Notes under the pieces: model-generated
Database searches by the model: none
Seen by the model: only the letters and a program-made list of their open reading frames with translations
What the model was told of the DNA's origin: nothing
In this document: positions 12,339-23,534 of the stretch, piece after piece
How positions within the stretch are numbered: position 1 is the stretch's first letter
Layout: every line of letters starts with the position of its first letter
Source: Diploscapter coronatus
Taxonomy: Eukaryota > Nematoda > Chromadorea > Rhabditida > Rhabditidae
DNA: 64,000 nucleotides
Direction of reading: 5' to 3'
Assembly: GCA_964036155.1 (NCBI GenBank)
Contig: OZ038423.1
Location: 55,815,249-55,879,248 of the forward strand
Translations under genes and position numbers: made by a program

Positions 12339-13456
12339 TTAATTTCTGTACGGGAAGAATTCCTCATTCACAAAATTAGCATTTCCCAAAAATCTCATTT
12401 CTAATTTAATCTCAAACTCATCTCATTATCATTTCTCTCTACATGAAATAAACACGTTTTCGGAATTAGTGTTTTTTTTTGTAAAGTGAGATCAGAGAAA
12501 CAAGTAAAAAAGGGTTCCCAGATCAAAGTCTCGAATTCAGTCACTGTTGAGTGAATCATGACCAGGAAAGGGGGCAAAAATTCTACTAAATCAAATGAAA
12601 TTAGGCTCAAACTTTTCATATCTTTCTGCGTTACAAAAAAGACATGAGATAAATATTGCATGATTTGACTACCTTCAATCTGAACATATTATCAAAAATA
12701 TAGAGCTTAAATCTAATTGATTCAGATCAATGACTTATATGTATATAAAAAAGTAATGTTTACCTCAACATCAGTATTATACCTACAACATTTGCCTTTC
12801 AGAACTGCATAATCCTGATAATATGCCTAAAATATATATAGAGTTATGTCTGAAATAATCAACTCACAGAAGTGATGTTAATTGACGTATAGACACATTT
12901 CAATATTAATAGCGATAGCAACTGTTTTTCAAATGTTGAAAATTTTGCCGATTTCTTGATTAATATCGTAATCGTTCGTATTCCAAGTATGAATGAAATT
13001 AGTTCTAATAAATGTACCAAAAAGAATTCTGCATGCTCGCTAACAGGAACATCTCCATGAGGTATTATTACTAAAAGTACATATACGTTGAATTTAATAA
13101 GCAAAAAATAACTAATAATTTAAAAGAAAGATTTTCAGATACAAAATGTCTTACTTACTGAGTGGGTGATGTATAAAGTAAGTGAAAAATGCATCATAAT
13201 GTGTAGTGGATTCGGTGAAACCTAGGAAAATTCTACCTGTATAAAATTCATACATAAGATGTTTAGTTTCTAATATTTTGCAAAATTCATTAACTTAAAA
13301 ATTGGCACTATTATATGTAATATGTCACTAATGTGCAAAAAGTTTATAATGGTTTAAGTGGAAAATGCTGAATATACTTTCACAGAGTTCCTTGCTAACG
13401 TCATCATAATATTCATTCACATCGATATCGAAATATTTGGTTAGACAAAAATACAT
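10489..13456 (-). CDS. Putative multi-pass membrane protein, family not recognised
   Basis: Exons join in phase from ATG at 13456 (MYFCLTKYFDIDV) through about 13238-13153, 13065-12872, 12829-12764, 12252-12145, 11908-11642, 11467-11290 and 10613-10489. At least five hydrophobic spans are visible: FFLVHLLELISFILGI, LLSLLILKCVYTSI, WLMIQSLDMMIANAVKFVS, FVASMIIITFIYCFM and TTIVIINGILIPILIW. After the fifth comes a basic, helical tail (RLEAQNREKSKTK, VVKTLAKKTDKNQIQ). The predicted length is about 330 residues. A serpentine chemoreceptor (Sre/Srab-like) was considered, because AMAVQRARAF sits where those families carry a basic motif after TM3, but TM6-TM7 are not seen. The long intron 12763-12253 could hide another exon. 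The function is unknown. Confidence 0.5.
10872..11086. repeat. MITE-like inverted repeat element
   Basis: GGCAATTAATAAAAGTAGTAA at the left end pairs with TTATTACTTTTATTAATTGCC at the right. An inner palindrome, TTTTCCCACAAATTGCAACT near 10909, pairs with GTTGCAATTTGTGGGAAAA near 10980. The element is non-coding and lies in the last intron of the membrane-protein gene. A lone terminal-repeat-like piece occurs at 34676-34700. Confidence 0.7.
11522..11620. repeat. Short inverted repeat element
   Basis: GGGGTGTTCTGAATTTCGA at the left pairs with TTCGAATTCTGAACACCC at the right; the centre is rich in AATTTCG/CGAAATT motifs. It lies within an intron of the membrane-protein gene. Confidence 0.6.
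12307..12337. repeat. (TA)n microsatellite
   Basis: About 15 uninterrupted TA units followed by a T-run, inside an intron. Confidence 0.9.
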
Positions 13457-13871
13457 TATTAATATCGAACTATATAAAATTAAAGAAAGTTTAGCGATTT
13501 TAATTCGAACTCGTTATTTTGATAGTAGAATCAATTTTTTCAAAATAAGAAGTTTCTAATAGCGAAGTTTTTTTTTGCGAAATTAAACAGCAAAAAATAT
13601 TCGGTTACCAAGTAAATTATTAAGAAAGATTTTTGAAGATTTCATTTTTTACAGGTGACCCTTTTGCCAATTTCAATTTACATCAGGTGTTTTTTTTTTT
13701 CGAAGAACCTATCATAGGATTTGTCTAGACAATCTTAGTTCAAAATTAATCTGAAATAATATCGAGATTTGTCTATTCTATGAAGGGTAAAATTGAACAA
13801 AAATAAATACGAACAATGAGACAGATTTTTTATCATTGAAATTGTTATTGGACAAGGCGATATTGTATATT

Positions 13872-13973
13872 CTATTCCTTTTGAATTTGATTCTTGTCGT
13901 CTTTCCGAGCCAGTGTCTTTACTACAACATCAACTTCTTGTTTTGATTTCTCACGATTCTGGATATTCAATCT
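13872..13973 (-). pseudogene. Orphan last exon of a paralogue of the membrane-protein gene
   Basis: After a minus-strand acceptor (AAATTTAG) this reads RLNIQNREKSK, then VVVKTLARKDDKNQIQKE and a stop. It aligns with the terminal exon of the gene at 10489-13456 (RLEAQNREKSK, VVKTLAKKTDKNQIQ). No membrane-spanning exons belonging to this copy were found upstream (13974-14900), so it looks like the remnant of a tandem duplicate. It could instead be an alternative last exon. Confidence 0.55.
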
Positions 13974-14918
13974 CTAAATTTTAACTTAAGATCAGTAGCT
14001 TCCTTTTATAGGGAAATTTTACAGATAATAATATATTTCCCTTTTTAGAAATGCATTTGGGCACATTTTGTGATCATTTCAATCACAAACAGGTGATTAT
14101 TTTCAATTATTTTTTGGCTGTACACTCATTAAATTTGAATTTTTTATTTGAAAGAAAAACCCAAAGGCCGAGCATGTATTATGAAGGAAAACAGAGTAGC
14201 AAATTTGAGACCGATTGAGCATTGAAACTCGAATACGATATAAGAGAGAGGCAGAAAACGACGAAATAGCATAGGGAACATAGGGTGCAAAAGAAGCACG
14301 AAGGAGGAAGAGAAAGATCTAATCGGGTTTTATTCAGGTCTAAATTTGCAACTCTTTTTGAGGGGACGGGCTAGTCCTGGAATTTCGATTTTTGATTTAA
14401 AAAGTTGGTTTTTGGATGAAAAGCTGTCAAAAAATTGATTTTATGCTAATTTTGACGATTTTTTGAAGTCAAAATTTTTTGAAACGTTTTTTTTAAATCT
14501 CTATAATCGATTTGTATAACTGGTATGAAAATTGAAATTAAAAAGGATGACTACATTCTTATATAATAGAGGTAACTAACACCAAGAAACGTGAGAAAAA
14601 AAATGTATACTCTTTGAAAATTGCAGCAATTTGCATGATTATCTAAAATGAACTAATTGGAATGCGTACAGTTGAACGAAGAATAATGTGATTTCCAAAG
14701 TAACCAAAATCATTACCGACTTCGTCTCTTCAAAAGCCGATCTGCTAGCTTCCAGAGGTAAACCGAACCGGAAAAAAGAAAACCGAAAATCCATGCAAGG
14801 CGAAACTCCGCTGGAAGTTGGTTTGATGGCAAAAACCTAGAAAAGTTAGAAAGAAAAAACTTGGAAAAAACCGAGAAGAAAAATAATTGGAAAATTTGCA
14901 GTGCAGCTGCGTATCACG
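13974..14918. other. Intergenic before the cysteine-rich gene
   Basis: AT-rich, without a supported gene. It should hold the promoter and 5' leader of the plus-strand gene starting at 14919; an acceptor-like TTTGCAG lies at about 14894-14900. Confidence 0.4.
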
Positions 14919-17900
14919 ATGCATCCTCACCGTCCGCCTGAGTCCGTGCCCTGGTCACCAGGCACCATGTTCCTGCTGCTGCTGCTGCTCGCAGTCTCGC
15001 TCGGTCCTGCCTTGGCCATCAAGCAAACGCTCTCGACGCCTTCCTCTCGTCAGCCCAATCCCAACCCAAACACTAACTCTTCGTCCAGTTCTTCCGTCAC
15101 CACTCCTCCAGACTCTCAAGCTATTCCTACCGGCACAAAGTAAACCTGACCATTTTCTAAGTGACAAAATGGAGAGACCTATGGTTCGGGCGCGTTCAAA
15201 CTTTGTTCGCTTTAGAACGAGCATTGAGAAATAGCGATGTCCAATATGAGAGCGAAGAGAGACATTGCTCACTGTACTCTTGCAGAACAACGATATTTCC
15301 AATGTTCGCTGTAAAGCGAGCAAAGTTTTAACGCGCCCGAACTATAGGTCTCGCCATTCAGAAGTTGCCGTAGGCGTACATGCTACGCCTAATAAATTCC
15401 ATTTTAATCGATTTATTTGCAGCAGCAGCTCTAGTTCTCAAGGCGGTCAAACCACTGCGCACGAAGTGGAAGGTCCTGGCTGTGGTGTTCGTCCAGACTC
15501 TTCCGCGATGATTCACAATGCAATCAATTTCAGAAAGACGGATTCGTGCAGCTTATCGCTGTGCCACCGAAGGATCTGCCTACTGGCGGCTGCAAAAGTG
15601 ATGATACAGCGTGCAAGAACTGGGGCGGAGAGTGTCAGGGGAATTCGGGAGCCTGCTGCAAGGATGGTAATATGCAATTCTGGAAAACTAGTTGATAGGA
15701 CCTTTCTTTTCTCACATTACATCTTTCCGCTCTCTTCCAAACTTCTACCTATTGAGTTCTGTCACTTAGTAATTGCCGTAATACTGGGATATACCAGATG
15801 AAAATTCGCTTCAGCAAAACAACTTCTCTGCCCGCAGACGGACCCCAGCAACACGGGAATGAGGCTAACCATCCCCAAGAAGGATAACGATTCTATCTGG
15901 CAGATCACTGTGTGCAATGATGAGACTGAATGCGTTGTAAGATACAAGGAAGTGTCGACTTTTCGAGAAATTGGAAATAGTGCGATACGTTGAATAGCAT
16001 ATGCTTCATTCAAATGAACATAGCAGCATTCAGAGTTAAAACTCAACATTTCCGAAAAGTAAACTCCCATCGATGCAAAAATAATCGACTTGTAGCTGCA
16101 ATGATATGAGCTTAGTTCAGGACCAGATAGGAGGCGCGGTCGAAAACTACGTCTGCCTGGAGCCGAAGGGCATCCAACAAGGAGTCGCCAACCTCAAAAT
16201 TTGCTGCCAAGTGAAGGTGGAACAGGCGTCTTGCTACGATCAAAATCGACCAAGCGGGACTTGCAATAGCAATAGGGACTGCCTCGCTGGTGAGGAGTTC
16301 TGCATGCAGGCCATCAACGAGAACGGCAAAGTCGTCACGAATCAACACTATTGTTGTAGTAAGCTTGCATTCATCTTTCTACGGCTACTTGAAAAGTCCG
16401 TAAAATGATCTTATAGGCTTAACAAATTTCCATTTTAATCAGGACCGTCCAGAAGTTGTTTCTGTTTCTGTTTTGTTTTTGTTTTGTTTTTGTTTTGTTT
16501 TTTTTTTCGATTTTTGCCCATTTCTGCTTCTATTTCTGCTTTCCGAAATTCTAAAAACCCACTTCTGGACGACCCTGATTTCAATCCAATCATGCAAACG
16601 TTGATTGCAGAGCCGCCATCTTACGAGGAGTGGAATATCGTTGTTCCAAGCACTCAAGGTATTGAGCGATGAAATAGGCAACTAGGAAATAGCATGACTT
16701 CTCACAATGGGATATTAAAATGTCATGCTATCGTACTCACAGTTAATATCCGGCGCTGGAAAGTGCGTGCTCTAACTCGAACAATGAGATCGGGGGAGCG
16801 GTCATTGCGCACAAAATTCTTTTTGCGCGCAACGGCATCCACCCTAAATATGAAATCAGCAAATAAACAATTCATCAATCAGGCTACCAAGACAAGAAGA
16901 CGGATGCCGATACCAAATATGGCCTGCCGAAGTGTGCAAATGACATGGACTGCGAGCAACAGTACTTCAGTAAGGGCGAGAGTGTCTGTCGCATGTTCGA
17001 GGTCAATGGCGGCAAGAACGGTCTGTGCGTCCCTAAACCCTTCTCGGCTACTGGAGAGAAAGTCCTGGGCAAGAAGAACCACTACGCTCTCGGGTAAGTG
17101 CATGTCGAAAACCCGTACTGATAGAGCATTGCATTGCATATCCTATGATCAAATAACACTACACGAAATTTGAGAGTCGGAAAATTACAAAGCAAAAATG
17201 AAATTCCAAAACATTAATATAAATTTTTTCTGTGCTGTTTCGTAATATGCTTATCATGATACATTATAATTTCCAAACGCCTCCGAGTTTAAGATTATTT
17301 CGTCACTTCTCAACGTGAAGATCATCTCTTGCAATATATGTGATTGAGCTTTGTTTAGAATGAACTCCGACGGAAGTGGCAATACCACGCAGTGTGATAC
17401 GAATTGGCATTGTGAGGACGAGGGCAAGGGTGTGATGTGCGACAACGTGGCGATTCTCATCAAGGGCAACGTCGTAACTTCCAACTACTCCTTCACCAAG
17501 AAGCTCTGTTTTCAAAGTACGTCATCTTTAGCCTTCTGTATTGCTGAGTCCCAAATCACGGAGGTAGAAAATGGGGGAGAAAGAAACGATTTTGGGCCAG
17601 TTTCGTCTTTTCACGTGTGATTTTCCTTTTCTAAGGCACTAAAAATAACCGTGCACTACTTGGCACCTCCCAAATTTCAGAACAAATAACAAGTCGCTTT
17701 ATCATGTTCGACGCACAGCCTTATGCTTCTTATGGTTGGGCCTTGGCCCCGCTCATTTGCAACTTTGCTGCGGCGTTGTGCATCGCTCTCAGTCGCGCAA
17801 ATTCTGACCGCTGCTTTGGCAATCGAGCGCGCTCATTTCAGCGCCGAATACTAACGGCGAGCACGATGTTCTTTCTCTCCCCTATGCTTTCTAATCCTAA

Positions 17901-20900
17901 ATCCGATTATACCATATATAAGAAGTCTCCATTTTTGTAGTGATGAATACCAGCGAAATCAGATATTGTTTCAGACTTCCAATGCAACGGCGCGGCGATG
18001 ACCGATGAAAATAAGGTTGGGCCGATGATTTGCAAGAACGATGGTGAATGCGAAAACAAGGGCGAGAAAGGCTATTGCGTGAATCTGGAAGAACCTGGCG
18101 CAAGCGAAGGCTTCTGCTGTCTGTGTGAGTCGATGATGAATCCGGACCAAGGATCCACAAACGACCCGAATCGTCTTCGATTGTTCGTGGATCCAGAAAG
18201 CCTATATATTTGTCATAAGCCTTTTCTTTATTACCTAAATCCGACGACGGCGATTAGTAGGTAACAAGTACAGGAAGCCAAAATCTAATTTGCAGTCAAG
18301 TGCAAGGCTCCGAAACACTTGGGCGCCGACCCGAACACCACCAATATCTTCGGTCTGAAGCCAAGCTCTGTCAGCGCGGAACTCACCAAGGGTTGTAGCG
18401 CTAAAGACGCCGTCTCCCTCTGTGAGCAGCAGCTCCCTAAAGGACTGGATCCGTAAGACTATAGACGGCAACTCGTATTTGGCGAAATAACGTGTAATTT
18501 TTGAATATTGACGCTCTCTCCAAGGCCTGTCGTAAAGGACGCCCACTTTTTAGAGAGTGCTCAACTTTGAAAAGTGGGCGTCCTTTACAAGGGGTGTCCG
18601 GGCGTCCTTTACGACAAGCCCTCTCCAATCAGTAATATTTACTGTCTGAGAAATGGTATGAGGCAAACAGGTTGATTAATACAAATGGGTAAAGGTGAAT
18701 AATAAAACAAGCTCGTAACGCCATTCTACCTCAATCATGAATTACGTTTTAGGGAGCATCTAATAGGCGAGTGCAGAGACGACCCGGATGATCTCGGTGG
18801 CTACACTGGTGTTGATGCCAGGTACAAGGATCTCAAACTTTGCTGCCAATACAGATACATCAAAAGTAATATTATTGTCTTATATATAGTAACGGATAAG
18901 GTGTTGGGTCAGCTATTTTTTCATGATAGATTATATAAATTTCAAAACGCTTTATTTGAAATCAACTGGGACCGAAATTTGGCATACTTTCATGTTTTAC
19001 ATGGACAAGTATGTTTAAAGAAAACAAATGGGGTCAAATTTTTGAAGCGGATTTTATAGAGCGATTTTTCGTCACCTAGGATGTCTTGAAAGTGAAGGGG
19101 TTTCATGAGAAAGTCCCTTTGACAAAAATGTGACCAAAGGATAGGCGAGCAAATTTCCTTTCTTAGCACCCGACTGATTAGCGACAAAATCTGTCAAAAA
19201 TTATCTAAAGTCTTAAAATTCAATAAAATCGAAATTTTTGATAATTTTCATACACCTTCATTAAATCTTCAAACGGTGATTGATGGACTGAAGTCTTGCG
19301 ATCATGTCTGAGAAGGTCTTGACACAACGATTTTGTTTTTCCCGTTGTAAAATAGAAATTTGAATACATTATTTCAAAGCCGAAACGAGCAAATGCATCA
19401 GCTTTCACTCATTTCTGCCATTTCTTCCACTGACTTATGCCACTTCTTTCTCTCTAATGACTGAGAAGTGACGATTTGGTCAATTTTCGATCATTTGAAT
19501 GTATGCAAATCTTGAACGAAAACTCGACTGATGAAAAATATTAGCAAAAATGAGAATTTGGAAGACGTCATAACCTTCGACGGGATTTGTCATTTCGAAA
19601 ATGGTAAAGAGCATCAGAATTAGTCAAAATCGAGCTTTTATATGGACTAAATTTTATCCATTAGTTTTCTCATTCCAAAATCCACTTGCGCTCTCTAAAT
19701 ATTTTTACAAAATCTCATCTGGACCTGTTCAGTAAAAGCTAGAGGAAACGATTAAAGAAATAGAGACGATCCAATATTTTTGTCCGCTACGTATATTCAT
19801 AAACGATTTTAGCCCTGGCTCAAAGTTAACTCCAGTGTTAAATGTTAATGTCCATTAATATAATTTGAACTCTGAGTTGAAAGAGATGAACAGGATGATT
19901 ATAGAGCCTATGGGCCCGATCTGCACATCCAACCCATTCTTCAAGTATCCGATGGGCGGGGACAAGGGACCGCGATTGTGCAGCAACGATGGCGACTGTG
20001 GCGAGTTCCAAGGGATCACCTACAAGTGCAACACGGTCAAGGGCGGGAAAACCTGCTGCTATGGTGAGTGGGAGCGTGGAAATGGAAGAATAGGCCAGTC
20101 ATTTGTAAAAGTTCGTAAGGTGGTAATGCCTTTAATCAAATGTTATTTTTCTCTTATCTATACGACATAACCCTACAAATTTATTGCGTAATATATACCT
20201 AGAAATGCTAAATAGACTTTCAGAATTGGTAATCATGGAAAAGTTTAATATCAGCATTATAGGAGCAGAATGCTTTTTAGGTCCCGAAATGGCTCAGTAG
20301 GAGCAAAGCTATGCCCATTTTTGTGCAACGTATTTTTTGCAGTGGCTTCCCATTTTCTTCGGCCAATCATTTCTCAAAGCATTTCCGCAAGATACAGAAT
20401 TCGAATTTTATCATTCGCCAAACTATCGGTTTTCACGAAGTTTCAATTCAAGATTTCATCATACAGCTTTGATGCGAGGTGGAATGTTGTATTTTGTGAC
20501 GAAATTTGATAAATTTTTCATCAATTTTTTCAAACGATTTGTGCTAACGATTGATAAAAAAGACAGTGAAACACGTGGTAGGCAAATCGATATCGTACTT
20601 TCAAAGTCTGATATGGAGATTTTTGGAGGGTCCTTTATTTTCGAGATACTGGAGTCGCAATATACGAAGTTCGTGATTTTTGAAGGTTTCAGGGGAAGTT
20701 CCCAACTACAAAGTTGGAGCAAAAATCCCGAGTATCATACAAAAACAATTTCCCGTGATTACCAATTAGGAGCCCGGCAAATTAACTAAGAAAAAAGCGC
20801 CCGAAAATTTCTAACGCATAATTCGAATGCTAATTTTGGCATCCTGTCATTTCTAAATGCACCTGATTCGAGAAAATTGCGGGGGTAACAAAGTTTAGTG

Positions 20901-23354
20901 AAGATCACGTATTTTACAAATTACAGAAAGTTGATGATTTTTAACTCAACGTGAGAAGATCTTTTCAGACGAGTATTGTCCTGACCTATACACGAAGATC
21001 TCCGACGTGACGCAGGCCTGCAACCAACCGGACGGGGACACGAGCGACGGCACGCACAGGGACTGCAAGGCCAAGTTCGAGAAAACTCCGTTCATCTGCC
21101 AGAACAAGAAGTGCTGTCCTAACGGTGAGAGAGTATCTGGAGTTCTTGTGAAAGCTCGTAATATGGTAGTAAGGTAGGTAGGAAGGGATAGTTAATAGAA
21201 ACAGGCAGATAGATTAGAGATAATTCATAATAATTAAGATGTTGTTATTATTGTCTTATTCGCTACGAAAATACATAGCGTTGCCAGAAATATAATGGCA
21301 AACTGAACTGAAACGTCCATTTCAGCTGAAGTCAAAGAAAACAAAACCCTTGGCACGTACACGGAGATTCCAGAGGTCGAATACAGCGTGTGCACGCCCA
21401 AGAAGTGCAGCACCTCGAATGACTGCAGAGATGGAATGTACTGCGGTAGGATGAATGATGAAGACTCGCTCACGTGCTGTCATCAAGGTTCGAAGTTCGT
21501 CATTAACAAGGGATGCTATCGACGTGTTATCTCTGGATCTAGCTCGTATGTTTCAGGATAAGTTAATTCGGATCTCTGCTAACGAATATCGGGTTGAGAA
21601 GGCAATTACTATTTGGCGGAGCGTGTCTTTTCCACACTATTTCTTTTGAGTTTCATTCCCTCATCTATCTCTAACTATAAGACTCTGCCATCCGTTACTC
21701 CGTCATTCAATAATTGCTGATTGAGAAATGCCTACCGTGCACCTGATTGGATGATCTGGTTTTGAATTTTCCTCTTTACCTTATCTGATGCAGTGAATAA
21801 CGACAACCGAAATACTCTCCATTACCTACGAGATAGATGTTTTCATTGAAGGGGGGATGCGTATCTGCGAGCGTGACGCGTCCACACTGAAGGGGAATAA
21901 AAAGGAGCCAAGTGCAGAGACGCAAAAGCATATGCATATTTAAGGCTCGCAGGCACCCATTCCCCCTTCCTTTGCAAACAGTCATCTCGCAGATAATCGA
22001 GAGTAATGTACGCTAATTTTCATCTGTTAATGTTTGCAATGCAGAGAAGGGAAAGCAAGCTTTCTCACCAAATCATAGGAACAGAGTGACCAATGGACAT
22101 TTTTTAACCTATATTCGTTATCAGCAGATCTAAATTGACTAACCGTGAAGATATGCGCTAGATCTAAAGGTGCAGAACACCGATAGTTTTCCTTGTAAGA
22201 AACAGAATTTAGTTCGTTTTCGCCGAAGTAATAGTTGACGTGCAAATTTGTCATTTTCGTGAAAATTTAGAATACAGCCTAAAACGCAGAGGCTGACGAG
22301 AATTTTTATGCCAAAACTATCACTTTGGGAGAAACAGGCGATATGATATGTAGCCTTTCAATTTAAAATTTGAGTTCTACTTGCTTCTGGTCAGCACCTT
22401 CTAAGTGAGACTTGGAAAGATCGATTCAAATATTTAGGAACCTACCGACCAGATGGATCGGATCACTGGAGTAAGAACGACCCATGCCCGACTGGTAAAT
22501 GTCAGGACTCTGACTTTGTTTGCGTCAACCAAAGGTGTATCGCTGATCCATACGTTAGTTTTATTGGCTGTGAAAAATGGCCTATGTAAATGCCATCAAT
22601 AGTTGAAATGTTTGAAATGATGACATTTTCAATTAGAATAAAAGGGCAACTTGAAATAGGCAAAAGAAAGAAATCATAGCCAACTCAAATCCTCTGCTAT
22701 TTCTCGATGGATGTCAACATGTCTAAATTCCCAAATCGTTGAATAAAATGCAATGCTAATATTTTCAGAAGAAATCGTTCGATCGTGCGCCGGGCTCGCT
22801 GTGGTACGCCCTGATCGGCATCTGCTGTGCGGGTTTCGTCATCTGCCTCACGTTCTCCATCCTCTCCTACATTTGCTATCGCTCCAGCGCCTTCTGCGAC
22901 AAGTACAGGAACAAAAAAAGTACGGTCTTGAAAGGAAACAAAATTGATATCTATGTTGCAGGAAAAGGCAAGGAAGTCAAGAACAAGAAGGGAAAGAAGG
23001 TGAGTGATTTGCAAGAAAAATCCTGAAGTTCGATCAGGATCAACTTTGTTTTTTTAACATCTACCTTCCAGGAACGCCTAATTTTGATGACTATTGTTTT
23101 TCTTTAACTAAAATTAAAAACTATGGCATTAGTGATTTTTCTATTTGGAATTTAACAAGAATAGACCTAGAGCAAATTAATGAATTTAATGAATGAATGA
23201 TGGTCTCAATTTGCAGAGCAAAGGGGACAAAGACGATAAGAAGAAGGGCGGTGGCAAGAACAAGGGCAAAAGAAAGAAAAGCGGCAAGAAGAAGTCGACC
23301 AGCAGCAACAGCAGCAGCAGCACGATTTCGAAGACAAACAGCAAGATGAAGTAG
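14919..23354 (+). CDS. Large cysteine-rich type I membrane protein
   Basis: Eighteen exons sum to 844 residues in one phase-consistent model: 14919-15139, 15423-15486, 15534-15666, 15815-15936, 16121-16358, 16611-16658, 16883-17093, 17359-17516, 17975-18124, 18296-18452, 18753-18865, 19905-20063, 20969-21124, 21326-21487, 22438-22553, 22769-22919, 22962-22999, 23217-23354. Order: N-terminus with a signal peptide (MFLLLLLLAVSLGPALA), a Ser/Thr/Pro/Asn-rich stretch, about ten cysteine modules of the type C-x-N-D-xx-C-...-CC (for example CKNDGEC...FCCL, CSNDGDC...TCCY, CNSNRDC...YCC), one transmembrane helix (LIGICCAGFVICLTFSILSY) and a Lys/Ser-rich tail (KKGGGKNKGKRKKSGKKK). The pattern resembles WAP/EB-like disulfide modules, but I cannot name the family. 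It probably acts at the cell surface. Exons 2-6 have the least certain boundaries. Confidence 0.75.
15174..15352. repeat. MITE-like inverted repeat in intron 1 of the Cys-rich gene
   Basis: GAGACCTATGGTTCGGGCGC at the left pairs with the reverse complement of GCGCCCGAACTATAGGTCTC at the right. Similarity extends about 45 bases inward (CAAACTTTGTTCGCTTTA / TAAAGCGAGCAAAGTTTT). No coding capacity. Confidence 0.75.
16441..16576. repeat. Inverted repeat with TTTTG-rich core
   Basis: AGGACCGTCCAGAAGT at the left pairs with ACTTCTGGACGACCCT at the right. The core is a (GTTTT)n-like run. It lies in the intron 16359-16610 of the Cys-rich gene. Confidence 0.65.
18524..18620. repeat. Nested inverted repeat GTCGTAAAGGACGCCCAC
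   Basis: The unit GTCGTAAAGGACGCCCACTT occurs once forward, then as its reverse complement AAGTGGGCGTCCTTTAC, then again as GGGCGTCCTTTACGAC. This gives two alternative hairpins in the intron 18453-18752. Confidence 0.7.
19026..19083. repeat. Dispersed repeat, copy 2 (pair with 5525-5582)
   Basis: CAAATTTTTGAAGCGGATTT plus the following AGCGATTTTTCGTC block matches 5525-5582. It sits in the large intron 18866-19904. Confidence 0.55.
20337..20789 (+). other. Unexplained 150-codon open frame inside an intron
   Basis: An unbroken frame begins at an ATG in the intron 20064-20968 of the Cys-rich gene. The translation is rich in Phe, Ser and Arg with no signature I recognise (FINFFKRFVLTIDKKDSETR is a typical stretch). 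It has no convincing start context and no match to the neighbouring exons. It could be a mobile-element remnant, a nested gene or chance. Confidence 0.2.
21618..21722. repeat. Dispersed repeat, copy 1 (pair with 43092-43182)
   Basis: GGCGGAGCGTGTCTTTTCCAC, a later CTCATCTATCTCTAACTATA and TCATTCAATAATTGC recur as the corresponding blocks at 43092-43182. The ends, GGCGGAG and CTCTGCC or CTCCGCC, are mutually inverted, suggesting a small non-autonomous element. Confidence 0.6.
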
Positions 23355-23528
23355 CGAGACGAACACTCTGTACAAACGACACTCACCAACCAACAACTCC
23401 GACAACCATCTGCCAGACATGGACACCGTCCACCTTTCTCTCTCCGATCCACACAATCACCCCACACACGCATACATGATGGATCTCGCTCAGGCTGGTC
23501 TCCACCCCCATCAGTCGACCATATCAAT

Positions 23529-23534
23529 AATAAA
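23529..23534 (+). terminator. Poly(A) signal AATAAA of the Cys-rich gene
   Basis: Canonical hexamer 175 bases after the stop at 23354. Confidence 0.6.

Noticed and set aside
12401..12661. An 86-codon minus-strand frame as an exon of the membrane-protein gene
   Set aside because: Joining 12764 directly to 12252 is in phase and continues the membrane topology; this frame runs to a stop without a usable donor.
15265..15801. A 178-codon plus-strand frame overlapping exons 2 and 3 of the Cys-rich gene
   Set aside because: It crosses two good intron boundaries in the wrong phase. The spliced frame gives the cysteine modules and is consistent over 18 exons.
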